A DNA stretch of 64,000 nucleotides, from contig JASDFA010000011.1 in NCBI GenBank assembly GCA_035772735.1, positions 2,232,001-2,296,000 of the forward strand, in the 5' to 3' direction. The notes beneath the pieces are model-generated. The model ran no database searches and was not told the origin of the DNA. It saw only the letters and a program-made list of their open reading frames with translations. Numbering within the stretch: the stretch's first letter is position 1; the number at the start of each line of letters is the position of its first letter. Both the position numbers and the translations under genes were made by a program. This DNA comes from Datura wrightii (Eukaryota > Streptophyta > Magnoliopsida > Solanales > Solanaceae). Of the stretch, positions 1-10,640 are shown piece after piece.

Positions 1-759
1 ACGACATTCACATAGAAATGATGTGTTTAATAAAAGATGATTTAATTGAACAATTATGTACACTGTATTTGTTTTTATATGTATATCTAAAATTCAAAAT
101 CAAAATGAAAAAAGCAAATAATCTTTTTTCTCCTATACCCTTTTCCACTCACGATAACAATACAAAGCAAAAAAATGAGAACGTATAAATTTATTTCAAA
201 TTTGATTCCCTAATATCCTAATTAAAAAGAGATTTAAAAAATGAACTTAAAAAAAAGAAGAAGAAGGAATTAACAAGAACAATTGGGTGATTGACAACAA
301 ATTAAATTTTACATTTGGGTAATTGAGCCATACTGCGGTGGCAAGTATCTTTCATTGCCAATGAGAGATTACACTTTCGACCTATAAGAATGAAATCGCT
401 TTTGATATATAATACTTTAGGTTCATAACAAGATTTTTCGGTATGAATCTGAATTAGTGATGTATATAGTGAATTAGTGGTGTATATGATGTAGGTGATT
501 AAACTAAAATAATTAGTGTCATAATTTTTTAAAATATATAGTTTGGAGGGTAAAATAAAGGGGAGGTTACATAAATATAATTTATTAAAATTATAATTAC
601 AAAAGTTATAATTATTTTTTTAATTACATAATATACAATATATACATTATACATAATAAAATGGATAAAAATTATAAATATGATAATTTTTTGTAAATGA
701 CATAAGTATTAATTTCTTCTATAATTTAAGTAGATTAAATATGGTAAAAATTTAATATA

Positions 760-1275
760 TATTATTATATTTAACACCATATACATCCTAAATATGATAA
801 ATATGTATTATTATATTTTTTTGAAAAAATTATTAATATCATCCTCATATTCATTATTCATAAATTTTCCTTTTCCTTTTCCTTTAATCTTTCACCTATA
901 AAGATTATAGATATAATATATATTAGACAATATATATTATATTATACGTATATATATTAATATATTATATTATATAATTGAAGCATATATGTGCATCTAT
1001 TTTTATATTACACACAATTTTTATACTAAAAATTTAACACAATACATATACTAAATATGTATTATTATATATATTTTTTAAAAAAATTGTTCATATTATT
1101 CTCATATTCTTAATTCATAAATTTTCCTTTTACTTAAGTCTTTTACATATAAAGATTATGAATATAATAATTATTAGACACCATATACTATATTTTATAT
1201 TATACATATGTGTATCAATATATTATATTATATAATTGAAGCATATATGTGCATCTATTTTTTATATCACAATTT
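760..1275. repeat. Two-copy direct tandem duplication, period about 258 bp
   Basis: The block ending with AAGCATATATGTGCATCTA at 981 is repeated with the same word at 1239. Both copies share, in the same order, a TATGTATTATTATAT stretch, a CATAAATTTTCCTTTT stretch and an ATAAAGATTAT stretch. The copies differ by scattered substitutions and small indels, so the duplication is not recent. Confidence 0.8.
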
Positions 1276-1399
1276 TTATTAATACATAAATACCTTTGAT
1301 GAACCTTTGGATTAATTCACATTTTATTTAAATATTTTAAAATATTTTGATGAAATAAAAATAATTTTTTAATAAATCACAACAGATTTATAAAAAAAA

Positions 1400-1600
1400 A
1401 AAGGGAGAAGAAAGGGATTCTTTCGGAAATCAAATAAAAATGGAGAAGAAAGGGGGATTTTTGAATTTTTTGAAAAACAAAAATAGAGAAGATAGATAAT
1501 TTTTGGAAAAACAAAAAATGGAGAAGAAAAAGGGGTTATAAAAATTTTTCAAAAAATAAATATGGAGAAGATAGAGGAATTTGAAAATTTCTGCCAAAAA
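1400..1600. repeat. Degenerate purine-rich tandem repeat
   Basis: About five irregular units of roughly 34-45 bp, each carrying a GGAGAAGA core followed by an A/T-rich half with AATTTTT and AAAAACAAA. On the minus strand this makes a Phe-rich open frame that I regard as an artefact of composition. Confidence 0.6.
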
Positions 1601-2196
1601 AAAAAAAGGAAAGAAAAGGAAATGAGAGTATTTTATATTGTTGTGCATTTAAATTGTTATATTAGGTATATAATTTTTTTTATATTTAATTAGAGTAGAT
1701 ATTTTAGAAAAATAAAATTTGTACAAAATATAATTAAAAAGATAAATTTTTAAATAGTTTGTATTTATGTAATTTTATTAAATAAGTTGTAACTTTTATA
1801 ATTATATTTTTAAAAAATAGTATTTGGGTAAGAAATCCTAAAATAAATTGTTCAACCGTGTTAAAATAACATTCATTCAATGGTGTTTCTGAAGCAATTT
1901 CAAATTTCCCTCCTATCTGAGTTAACGACCAAGATAGAAGTTTTCTCAACTTTGATTCATTCAAGAATCAAGAACTGTTTTTTCCCTCCTATCAATTTAA
2001 TCTCATCATTTCACTAGTAGGCGTCTACTCTATCAGTTTTTTTACTCTGTTACTTTCTCATTACCCACCAGCTCTGTTCCTGTTACAATATTCTTTAACT
2101 GGTTCGCAGCTAGTCTTTTTCCATTGATTTTCCCTTCTTTTTTCATTTGTTAGGTGTTGAATTGTTGCTGTAACAGTTGAATACAAAGTTGATACA

Positions 2197-2760
2197 ATGG
2201 GAAGGATCTTTCTTGTTCAATACAATGAATTTCCGGAAGGGGATTTCGTTTTTTGTAGTTTATGCAAAACCCGAATAGGATTAGTCGATGATCACGTTGA
2301 TAACGTACACGTTCTTACTCTCTCCGCGTTTTGTTTGCGTTTATATTATTTCGTTGTAATTGCTATTTGTGTTATGAATTATAAGATTAAGCATGAAATT
2401 GACTAGTCTGGCACAAAACAGCTAATTATGCTCAGTTTTTTTGCCCTGTAATATTGCAGATGGATAATGAGAGAACTACAGTCTTTAATAAAGTGTAAGA
2501 GTATCATGATTTCATTCAGCAAATGGAATTTGTTATTTATAATACTAGTACTAATATGTATATATGTGCAGGTTTAATGTACAAGTGGACACGGAGAAGC
2601 ACTATAAACAAGTAATATGCTTATCCAGACGCTAATGAGCAGGATCATGATCAAGATTGAGGCGCCAAAGAACTAAATGAAGATGCAGATCATACAATAG
2701 ATAATATTTGATCTAAATCCAGACGATCCAATGATGAAAATGCAGACATCTTTTCCTAAG
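2197..2760 (+). pseudogene. Yippee-like gene, copy 1 (truncated)
   Basis: Exon 1 (2197-2304) encodes the usual 36-residue start, MGRIFLVQY..., with the first zinc pair Cys20/Cys23. Exon 2 (2460-2494) is in frame but one codon shorter than in the paralogs. Exon 3 starts at 2572 with the conserved FNV motif, but breaks off near 2611 and runs straight into a remnant of the acidic repeat tail, reaching a stop at the end of the SRR codons. The second CxxC pair, exon 4 and the normal exon 5 start are missing, so a zinc-binding Yippee fold cannot form. The tail remnant (about 2629-2750) carries the DANEQ-type repeat and an in-frame stop. The conserved upstream word TTCAAGAATCAAGAACTG lies at 1960, 237 bp before the ATG. 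A short transcript may still be made, but I call it a pseudogene. Confidence 0.75.
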
Positions 2761-3343
2761 TCATATGCTTATCCTAGCGAAAAGTTGCCTATTTTACGGT
2801 ATAAGGTATTCAAATCGTGATTTTAAATCGTGATTTATTCTATCTCGCATAGCCAAACGGGCCCTCAGTATACTGGTTCTCACTTGCTGTGCTATCTTTG
2901 AGTATTGTGTGTACGGTAAATGCTTACTTGCATTGAGTTGTTACACTTAAAGTGTATACTCAAATTTTCTTAAAATTCATATGATGATGAGACATAAAAG
3001 AAAATTTTGGAACTTTCATCTAATAGTAAAAACATAACTGGATTAGGAGTATATCATGATTTTAACTCTTTTATAGATAAAAATTATATTTTAGTAGAGA
3101 AGACTAGAGGGATCGACCTATTATTCACCAAGTTTTAAAATTACACCACTTGCCCTCGGGATTTTTGGATTAAAAAAAATAGAAATACAAAAAACTGTAT
3201 TTTTCGATGTATGAATCAAACATGACAAAATGAAACAACTAACATAGAGAAACCGAGTTGAAAATTAAAAAGTGAAATCATCAAAAACATGAAAAAGAAA
3301 TGAGTGTACATAGAGGAGGAAAGGTGGAATTGAAGAGCAAGGT
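2761..3343. other. Array spacer with a MITE end and a duplicated flank
   Basis: A MITE-like end (CATAGCCAAACGGGCCC, about 2845-2870) resembles the right end of the element at 49.4-50.0 kb. From about 2975 on, the sequence matches 7685-7983 closely (the same words GAAACCGAGTTGAAA and CATGAAAAAGAAATGAGTGTAC occur in both), showing a duplicated spacer block. No gene is seen. Confidence 0.65.
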
Positions 3344-4225
3344 TGTGACGACCCAACTGTCGTGATTGACACTCACACTAATCCTTCGATGGGCGAATGA
3401 TAACTTACCCTAATCCAACAATTATAGATTCTTTTAATTGAAAATAATGCATTAGAGAGATAAATATTAAAGGGTTAAATAACTATAAAATAATCTGCGA
3501 AAGTCTAGCTATTACAATCCCAAAATTCGAAAGTTATCATACAAGGACTCTAACTAACAATGTCTAAGAATAGCAAAGGCAAAAGAAAACATAAAGCAAT
3601 GTCCTAATGGAGTAGACATCTATCTAAGTGAAGATCTACGGCAGCCTGGATATGATAACTTACCCTTAAATCAGTCAGCTGTCAACACTAGATGTGAGGT
3701 CATGAAGAAGACTCTGAAACACAGTCTGCACTCAAAAAAAAGTACAACCGACCCACTATGGTGATCAAGGCCTTGTCATGGCATGACCTGGCATCTCCTC
3801 GATGCCCGCTAATGAGTAACTCCAACTACTATGATGGTATCATTGCAGTAGAAAACCCACCGTTGTAGTTGTGCCTTGTTAAACAGTAGCTCGGTAAAAC
3901 TGTATCAAGTTCCATTTCACAACACAAATATCAACTCAAGACATTACAGTAGAACCCAGATGTGCAACCCGCTTTAAAATATGGCTACGAATTCACTCTT
4001 TAGTCTCACAATTTCCTATGGAGGTCTAATTCACTAGGTCACTCCTAGCGGAACACAACACAACACAATTCATCATGATTACAGGCAAGTTTCGATTTCT
4101 GAACATCCTCATCTATGAGTTTCATTAGCTCAATTTTTCTTACGGGGACTTTAACAATAGTACTATGACCCTAACCACCCGACCAGATTGTTAGAAAGCC
4201 AAATAAACAATTTAACTTAATGAGA
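3344..4225. mobile_element. LTR-like insertion in the array spacer
   Basis: The sequence starts with TGTGACGACCC, typical of Ty3/Gypsy LTR termini, and has higher GC than its surroundings. The paralogous spacer at 7965-8030 reads straight through from ...GAATTGAAGAGCAAGGT into ...TTATTTACTCACTCA, so it acts as an empty site and brackets the insert. I see no coding domain and no clean target duplication, so it is probably a truncated or solo LTR. Confidence 0.6.
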
Positions 4226-4345
4226 CATAATTTAATGTTATTTACTCACTCATGTGTACAATCTCAATCAATTTTTTTTTTTAAATAAACAAAATTGTGA
4301 ATCTTATATTAATATTAACAACATTATATAAACAGTATGTAAATA

Positions 4346-4525
4346 CAGAGCTTGGATTCAAGAATCAAGAACTGACTTTTTTATATTAACATTCTCTTCT
4401 CAGTCTTCCGCATTTCAAAATTTTCTCCTCTCTGAATTAACGGTCAACACAGAGCTTGGATTCAAGAATCAAGAACTGATTTTTCTATATCAACATTCTC
4501 TTCTGCATTTCTGTATTTCCCATTG
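4346..4525 (+). repeat. 104-bp direct duplication in the copy 2 promoter region
   Basis: The block beginning CAGAGCTTGGATTCAAGAATC occurs at 4346 and again at 4450. It includes the word TTCAAGAATCAAGAAC found once before each other Yippee-like copy. Copy 2 therefore has two tandem versions of the conserved 5' block, 313 and 209 bp before its ATG. Confidence 0.8.
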
Positions 4526-4669
4526 ATCACCAACTCTGTTCTGGTGAAAAGTTTTTCCACTGATAAACTTGATTTTTTTAGCAGTGCATCTTTGACACAA
4601 TCTGTTCCACTTTGTTCTGTAACAGGCGAAACTGCATATCTATTTAGAGTTGTTTCTTGATTCAACAAA

Positions 4670-5758
4670 ATGAGAAGACACTTTGGTCATAACCCTTCTT
4701 ATGATTGCATCCACTGTTGTAGGTGCAGAACTCGAGTTGCACTCGTCGACGATTACATTCTGACCGTAAGGATTCTCACTCTCTTTGCATCATTTCTATC
4801 AATTTGTGAACATAACAAATGGTCTGTGGGCTATAGACATTTTATTTGATACTCCAAATTTTGGACAATCTTGAATTAATTTCTTCCGAATTGTTCTTAC
4901 CGTAACTATTCCATTGTTTAGGAAAAACCATGTTGTATCTTTTGCTTTTTTCTGTTATATTTTTTGACTAAGCACAGAACAACTTATTATGCATGCTCAT
5001 TTTCTTGTCTTGTACACTTTTCAGGTGCCAGCCTATGTGCCAGGAGGGTTATTTAATAGACTGTAAGTCTCATGATCTCATGTAATTTGGAAAATTGGGA
5101 TTTCAGCAACTTGAGATTTGTTATTACCTAAATATTTTCCTGCGGTCTGAGACATATATGTATATTGCATACATTACAAGCCTTTGTATATGCAGGTTTA
5201 ATGTTGTAGTAGCAGACGATGTGAGGTATTATCAACAACTATATGGAAACACCCTAGTTCATACTAGCTGTGTCCAATGCGGACTGCTGCTGGGGTGGGA
5301 ACTTGTAAGATACTAATACCAAAGAGCATTTGATGAAAGATGATTTTGTTGCTCTTTTTTTAAAAATACAGAATTTATGATTTCTCCAGATTGCAGTCCC
5401 CCAACCGTCCGTGTATATTAGAGAAGGAAGATTCTATGTGAGATTGTAAGTTTTCTAATTACCAAATTTGCAAATTGAGACTGCTCATCTATGTAGTATG
5501 ACTTGTAAGGGTTAATACAAATGAGTATTTTGTGGCAGGCACAAGCTTAGTTTCTGGGATGATGTACCATTGTTTCGTTTAAACGCTAATGTGGAAATTG
5601 ATGATGAACATTTAGACGCTAATGAAGAAAATGATGATCAAGATGGAGATGCTAATGAGCAAAATGATGATCAAGATAGAGTCGCTAATGAACAGGATTT
5701 GGGCGCTAATGAACAAAATGCTGATCAAGATGGAGTCACTAATGAAACAGGTTCCTAA
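4670..5758 (+). CDS. Yippee-like zinc-binding protein, copy 2
   Basis: Five exons join in frame to 172 residues: 4670-4765, 5025-5062, 5196-5304, 5390-5445, 5539-5758. All introns are GT-AG. Yippee proteins are small zinc-binding proteins of the Mis18/cereblon fold; their plant roles are poorly known. The zinc ligands are Cys16/Cys19 and Cys70/Cys73, giving CxxC-X50-CxxC against the usual X52. The FNV...CVQCGLLLGWEL core and the REGRFYVRL segment match the family. The start is odd: MRRH, with four residues missing relative to the MGRxFLV start of other copies. Exon 5 adds a short acidic tail (NEENDDQDGD, NEQNADQDG). One extra A in GAAACAGG near 5745 shifts the frame and ends the protein early. 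Without it the frame would run into the VPNEDVDMAE tail seen in copy 3. The call as Yippee-like is firm; function is not known. Confidence 0.8.
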
Positions 5759-6283
5759 TGAAGATGTAGATATGGCCGAGGTAATGGACAATATTAATCT
5801 AAATACAGACATTCGAACCAACTGATGATGAAAATACAGACATTGATTGTCTACTCATGCTGCAGAAGCAGCTTATTACTATTTACAAAGATGTACACAT
5901 CCACTGAATATAGTCACTAGCTGGAGTTCATACTTTACAGGATACTATTTCATAATTTTGTGATGTTCTTTTTTCTCTAATTACAGTACTTATTATTACT
6001 TGAGGTTGGAAGAAAGCAATTGACACTGAACTTTCTACATGTTTGAGCTCGGGACAGCTGCTTAATTAGTTTGTTTTTAATTTCTTGATGCAAATTCAAG
6101 AATTTTGAGTATAATCGACTGGTTAAAAGTTACTATTGAATTACTGATATTTCGTTATATTAGTGTGGGGAAAGATGATGTTCTGCTATGTGGTGAAGTT
6201 AGATAGCACAATCTATTTTTTGGTTCATTCCTGTTGCGTTCTGCATCTGAGAGTAGTCAGTAGTCACAGCTTTTTGACCCTAA
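5759..6283. other. 3' flank of Yippee-like copy 2
   Basis: It contains the frameshifted remainder of the acidic tail (to about 5825), then a stretch that in another frame reads DENTDID...LLMLQ and ends in a stop at 5928. Farther on, AATCGACTGGTTAAAAGTTAC at 6112 is shared with 8597 and 19687, marking the common 3' flank of the array genes. No further gene is seen. Confidence 0.65.
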
Positions 6284-6868
6284 CCCTTTGTTTGGACCGT
6301 CGTTACTTATGGTATAGTATGGTATCATTATTAAAAGTATCATGTTTATTTTGATCTTAAAATATATGGTATGATTCCACGGTTAGGTAACCATAAAAAG
6401 CCTCACTTTATTAAACCATCAATTTGGTGTAATCTCATTGTTTCCTATTTTTTTTTTTCAATTATGCCCTTACTTAATATTACATAATCCTATTTTACCC
6501 TTTTATCCAATATTATTAAACTCCACCCAAAATCCTAGTTTTCTGGGTTCAGTTCTCTTTTGCGTTTAGTCTTCTCTTTTTTTAGGTTAGATTTCTTAAA
6601 CTTCTTATAATTCTGCTTGTTTTTTTATTAAAATCCGTGTATATTTATTTTGACCTATTTTTTTTATATGAATTTTGTATGATTTGCATGAATTTAATAA
6701 TGTAATATATTTATAAGGCATAAGCTGTGACAGATTAGCAAAAAGAATTATCTTAAATTATTTTATTAGTAATTATTGATGAATTTACCATATATAATAA
6801 TTTAGAGTATTTTAATAAATATAATTTATACATTATGAAACTATGAGTAACCACAATCCAAACAAAGC
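6284..6868. mobile_element. MITE-like element with terminal inverted repeats
   Basis: The left end CTTTGTTTGGACCGTCGTTA and the right end, read in reverse complement as CTTTGTTTGGATTGTGGTTA, form an inverted repeat about 585 bp apart. The interior is AT-rich and non-coding. It sits in the 3' flank of copy 2. The matching flank of copy 4 (around 23340) lacks it, which supports an insertion. Superfamily not assigned. Confidence 0.6.
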
Positions 6869-6971
6869 GTGAGGAGAAGAGGAAGTAGAAACTTGATTTT
6901 TGTCTTGTTTGGCTTAGATATTACATGCTGTAACTTTAATTAAAGAAAAACATATTTATAATAACAAAAAA

Positions 6972-7045
6972 TGGCTTCGCCCGGACTCGAACCGGAGACC
7001 TTCAGTGTGTTAGACTGACGTGATAACCAACTACACCACGAAACC
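6972..7045 (-). tRNA. tRNA-Val(AAC): tRNA-Val (anticodon AAC)
   Basis: A 74-nt cloverleaf on the minus strand. The acceptor stem is GGTTTCG/CGAAGCC with discriminator A. The D arm is GTGT...TCAC. The anticodon arm is TCAGT-CTAACAC-ACTGA with AAC in the loop. The T arm carries TTCGAGT (B box). A run of T follows the 3' end (6966-6971), as a Pol III stop. It is identical to the four other copies in the window. Confidence 0.95.
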
Positions 7046-8190
7046 TTAATGTGAAATGTCTTTCCCGTTTTCCTATTTATAGGGGTGACTTATTCGCCAA
7101 TCAATAAATGGTCCAATACTGTTAGATCTAATATGGGTTTGCCCTTTCATCTCTAGATCTAATATTGGGGAAACTAACTAGATTTTCAGATTTAGAAATA
7201 ACTACATCTTAAAATCTGCAGATATATATCTTATTAAGGCAAGCTTACTAATACAACTGCAGTTTGTGGTCACAAGTCATAAATTGTTCGGAAATTAGCT
7301 AATCAAAGACTTGAAATACATATGCACCACTCACTTGATCGATATGGAACTTTTGTCAAAATAATCATTCAGCAGTTATTGTTCGTCAATGGAGTTAATT
7401 TTTAGCAGCTTAAATTTAAACTGAAAAATATATATCACTTGACCATGATCTTACGATAAAAAATTATATGTAAAAGACAAATATCTGATATTTATTCATT
7501 TGATATAAACATATTCATACAAGTTTTTACCACATGTCCATTATATCTAATCATATGTGCTCTATTTCGTGCCGGAATACATAGTCAAACCTCTCAACTT
7601 GTTAAAATAAATTATTTAGATTGAAATCAAATTGATGAGTTAAATTCAAGACATACTAAAATTTCCTTAGATTTATTCCGTAAATATTATGTGATAATGA
7701 GGCATAAAAAAACTTTTGGGACTTTCATCTAGTAGTAAGAGTATAATACATGGTATGTGAGTTAGTTGTATATCATGATTGTGACTTTATTGTAGCTGAA
7801 AAATTGTATTTCAGTTTAGAAGAGTAGATGGGCTGATCTATTATTCACCGAATTTCAAAAATGAGAAAATGAAACATCTAATCTAGACGAGAAACCGAGT
7901 TGAAATTAGAAAGTGAAATCATCAAAAACATGAAAAAGAAATGAGTGTACCTAGAGTAGGAAAGATGGAATTGAAGAGCAAGGTAAATACAGAATTTAAC
8001 ATTATTTACTCACTCACTCATGTGTACAATCTCAATCAAAATTTTTTAAAAAGGTTAAAAATTTGAAATCTTATATTAATTATATAAACTATATGTTACA
8101 TATAATGATATAGTAGGGTCCTTTAATATTTGGAAGCCTAACTTAGGCTTTATTTGCCATAATCTTCAGGTAGAAATTCACAAAACTGTA
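7046..8190. other. Array spacer, duplicate of the 2975-4340 block
   Basis: Positions 7685-8100 repeat the spacer that follows Yippee-like copy 1, here without the LTR-like insert. Positions 7230-7330 resemble 9350-9440 (TGCAGTTTGTGGTNNCAAGT, GACTTGAAATACATA). No gene is seen. Confidence 0.6.
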
Positions 8191-8515
8191 TGTTGAAGGA
8201 AGTTGAATGCAAGTGTTTAAGCATAGTAGTTAGCGGGTTAAGTAGTCAATAATATGCAGATTAGTTAAGCTTAAACATACAGTTAGAGTTGGTAGTTAGG
8301 TGATTCCAAAAGACCCTCTGTATGTGATGATATGCATGAATTGAAATCAATGCAATACTGATTCACTCGCACTTCTCTTCTGCTCTCGTTCTCTCTATTC
8401 ATTCTCTACTAAGCTTCTGCTAATCATCTTCCTCTTCCAACTGGTTTCTGTTCATGAACTTCTTCTTAAAGAAGATTAAAGAATTCTGTTTCTCATTCAT
8501 TTTAATCACAAACTG
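8190..8515 (+). mobile_element. Possible solo LTR of a Copia-like element
   Basis: Where a Yippee-like gene would be expected, the DNA reads TATGTTGAAGG ... TTTTAATCACA, with the word AACTG on both sides as a possible 5-bp target duplication. The second half, with CAATGCAATACTGATTCACT and pyrimidine-rich TCTCTATTCATTCTC, looks like the R/U5 part of a plant Copia LTR. The exact ends are uncertain. Confidence 0.4.
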
Positions 8516-8865
8516 AATTAAATATGTTAAATATATAAACTATATGTTTTTGATTTCTCGATACAATTATCTGTCGAGTATTCAAGCACTTGAGCAATAA
8601 TCGACTGGTTAAAAGTTACTACTGGATTCCTGATATTTCCTTATATTTTGCTTGCAGACACGTAACACAGATTTTTGAGTTTACTGCTGGCTGCCTAAAA
8701 GCTAATACAAACCCTGTTCTTGCTGTGCACTAAACTATCATTTTGTAGTTCCAATTGAAAGAATGCTTTCTTATGCTGGACCAAGCAATCATATTTGAGT
8801 GTTAGTTGCACCTTCTGACTTGTTTAATTTAATCAAAAAAATATTAGTTTTTAAAAACAACAATA
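8516..8865. other. Orphan 3' flank of a lost Yippee-like gene
   Basis: This matches the 3' flanks after copies 2 and 3: GACTGGTTAAAAGTTACTAC, then GCTTGCAGACACGTAAC, then GCTAATACAAACCCTGTTC (compare 19690-19800). No Yippee exon lies upstream, so this unit has lost its gene body but kept its tRNA. Confidence 0.7.
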
Positions 8866-8939
8866 TGGCTTCGCCCGGACTCGAACCGGAGACCTTCAGT
8901 GTGTTAGACTGACGTGATAACCAACTACACCACGAAACC
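8866..8939 (-). tRNA. tRNA-Val(AAC): tRNA-Val (anticodon AAC)
   Basis: Identical over all 74 nt to the copy at 6972-7045, with the same acceptor stem, AAC anticodon and B box. A T5 run for Pol III termination lies about 10 nt past the 3' end (8852-8856 on the plus strand as A5). This is the first complete tRNA upstream of an H4 gene in the array. Confidence 0.95.
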
Positions 8940-10231
8940 TTGTAGTCAGAGGCTTTATCCAACACCATTAGTACTAATATCGGTTTGTCAGTTTCATCAA
9001 AATCTCATGTGAACTTACTTTGATATATCTTCAAGGTGACAGCTTTAAGTCCTCCGTCTTAACAGTCATTGATCTAGTTATTTGAATTCTCCTGATTTTT
9101 TTGTATTTCAAGGATCTTGATGCTGATTATTTTATTTTATCTAGTGAATTCACATTACGGGGAGAGGCATTTGCTCGGCCAGCATCAGGCTCGTCAGGTG
9201 GTGTCCTGAATCTCCTAGCTACAATGTGATGGGAAAATTAACTAGATCTTCAGATTTAGAAATAAACACATGTTAAACTCTTCAGATATCTCTTATTAAG
9301 CAACGTCCACTCTGAAATTTAACATGCCCAACTGTACAAGTGGAAGCAATAAGGCAAGCTTATTAACATAACTGCAGTTTGTGGTATCAAGTTATAAATT
9401 GTTCAGAAAGTAGCTAATCAAAGACTTGAAATACATACGCATCACTCACATTGTCATATGCACAGTTAAAAACATAGCACAAGTAAAACAAGCAATATCG
9501 GCTTCAAGGTATAAAAAGGAACAGAGTTACAATTTGGACGAGGTAGTATTATTAACATAATAATCTAATTAGCTGCTGAAAACAAAGAAAAACTTAAGAT
9601 TAAACACACTCCAACCATTCGAATTAAGATATGGTACTACTCTCTGGTTTGATATGGTAATACTGTTCACAGACAGTGAATGCTCGTAAACAGTAGTATC
9701 ACAATTTCACTCTCTATCTCAGATTCTTCTTCTTCCTCATTCTCCCTTCTAAGGTTCATCTTCTTCTCAATTAATTTCAACACAACAAAGCGAGTGGCAA
9801 TCAAAAAAATAACATGGTACTCTCTGGTTTGAATTGCCCAATGGGTATGAACCTCAGGTACTGCTCACAAAGTGAATGTCAATCCACCAATCAGCTTGCT
9901 CAACTTTTGGTAGTTAACCATTGTGAAAAATCTAAAAGAAAGTGAACAAACAAACAATGTGAACAAGAAAAATTAGAGCAACAAGAAGGAACGAAAAACA
10001 TAAGATAGAAAAAGAATGTGTGCATTTGACAGATGTATATAAGCCTACCCTGTGTGTCAAAAGAGAACTTTTGAAAGATTGCACAGATAATAAATCATTT
10101 AGATCAATTCCCGGAAAGTGAACTTCATTCATTGAATATTTACAAACTTTAGAGCCTAAGAACAAGACCCAAAACAACGCTACAGAGAAACCAACACAGC
10201 CACAAAAGTAATGCAAACTAAAATCCACAAT
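8940..10231. other. Spacer between tRNA-Val and H4 (array unit)
   Basis: Positions 9155-9230 (GCATCAGGCTCGTC, TCCTGAATCTCCTAGCTAC) recur at 20255-20320, and 9820-9950 recur at 24090-24235 (CCCAATGGGTATGAA, AAGTGAATGTCAATCCACC). These are parts of the duplicated unit. The last 300 bp are probably the H4 3' UTR, which lies on the minus strand. Minor open frames here are not supported as genes. Confidence 0.6.
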
Positions 10232-10543
10232 CTAGCCGCCAAATCCATAGAGAGTCCTGCCCTGTCTCTTGAGGGCATAGACGACATCCATAGCAGTAAC
10301 AGTCTTTCTCCTGGCATGCTCGGTGTAGGTGACAGCATCACGAATCACATTCTCCAAAAAGATCTTCAGCACTCCGCGGGTCTCCTCATAGATCAGACCA
10401 GAGATACGCTTCACACCACCCCTACGTGCGAGCCTGCGAATAGCTGGCTTAGTGATGCCCTGGATGTTGTCTCTTAGAACCTTCCTGTGCCTCTTGGCTC
10501 CACCCTTGCCCAATCCCTTGCCTCCCTTTCCACGTCCAGACAT
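10232..10543 (-). CDS. H4: Histone H4 (array copy A)
   Basis: A single exon of 103 residues, the exact usual length, from MSGRGKGG to the GFGG end. Histone H4 pairs with H3 in the nucleosome core and is made mainly in S phase. The N-terminal tail lysines (5, 8, 12, 16, 20) and the [12 protein letters not shown] and [15 protein letters not shown] segments are intact. I choose the MSGRG start because the open frame upstream is 5' leader. A TATA box lies about 90 bp upstream. The deduced protein is identical to copy B. Further upstream, minus-strand sequence with GATCGACGGATAATAATGTCG is shared with copy B and partly with copy C, probably promoter. Confidence 0.97.
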
Positions 10544-10632
10544 TTTCACAGAGAAATTTGAAGATGATGAAACTTCTAGGGTTTTGGATTTGGGCGAACT
10601 CTCTTCGGTGAGATTGAGCTGCAATAGGTGGG

Positions 10633-10640
10633 TATTTATA
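10633..10640 (-). promoter_or_regulatory. TATA box of H4 copy A
   Basis: On the minus strand the sequence reads CCAAATATAAATACC, about 90 bp before the ATG. The same TATAAATA word is in the same place before the other two H4 genes. Confidence 0.7.

Larger units (their letters stand above)
1..1855. other. AT-rich intergenic DNA, no gene seen
   Basis: I see no credible coding region here. The short open frames are low-complexity Phe/Lys-rich products of A/T runs. The stretch holds a two-copy tandem duplication and a purine-rich repeat patch, listed separately. Sequence shared with the 5' flanks of the other Yippee-like copies begins near 1880, so this marks the left edge of the array. Confidence 0.7.

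Noticed and set aside
9932..10228. 98-codon minus-strand frame downstream of H4 copy A
   Set aside because: It lies in the H4 3' flank, is not conserved as a frame in the other units and has no domain.
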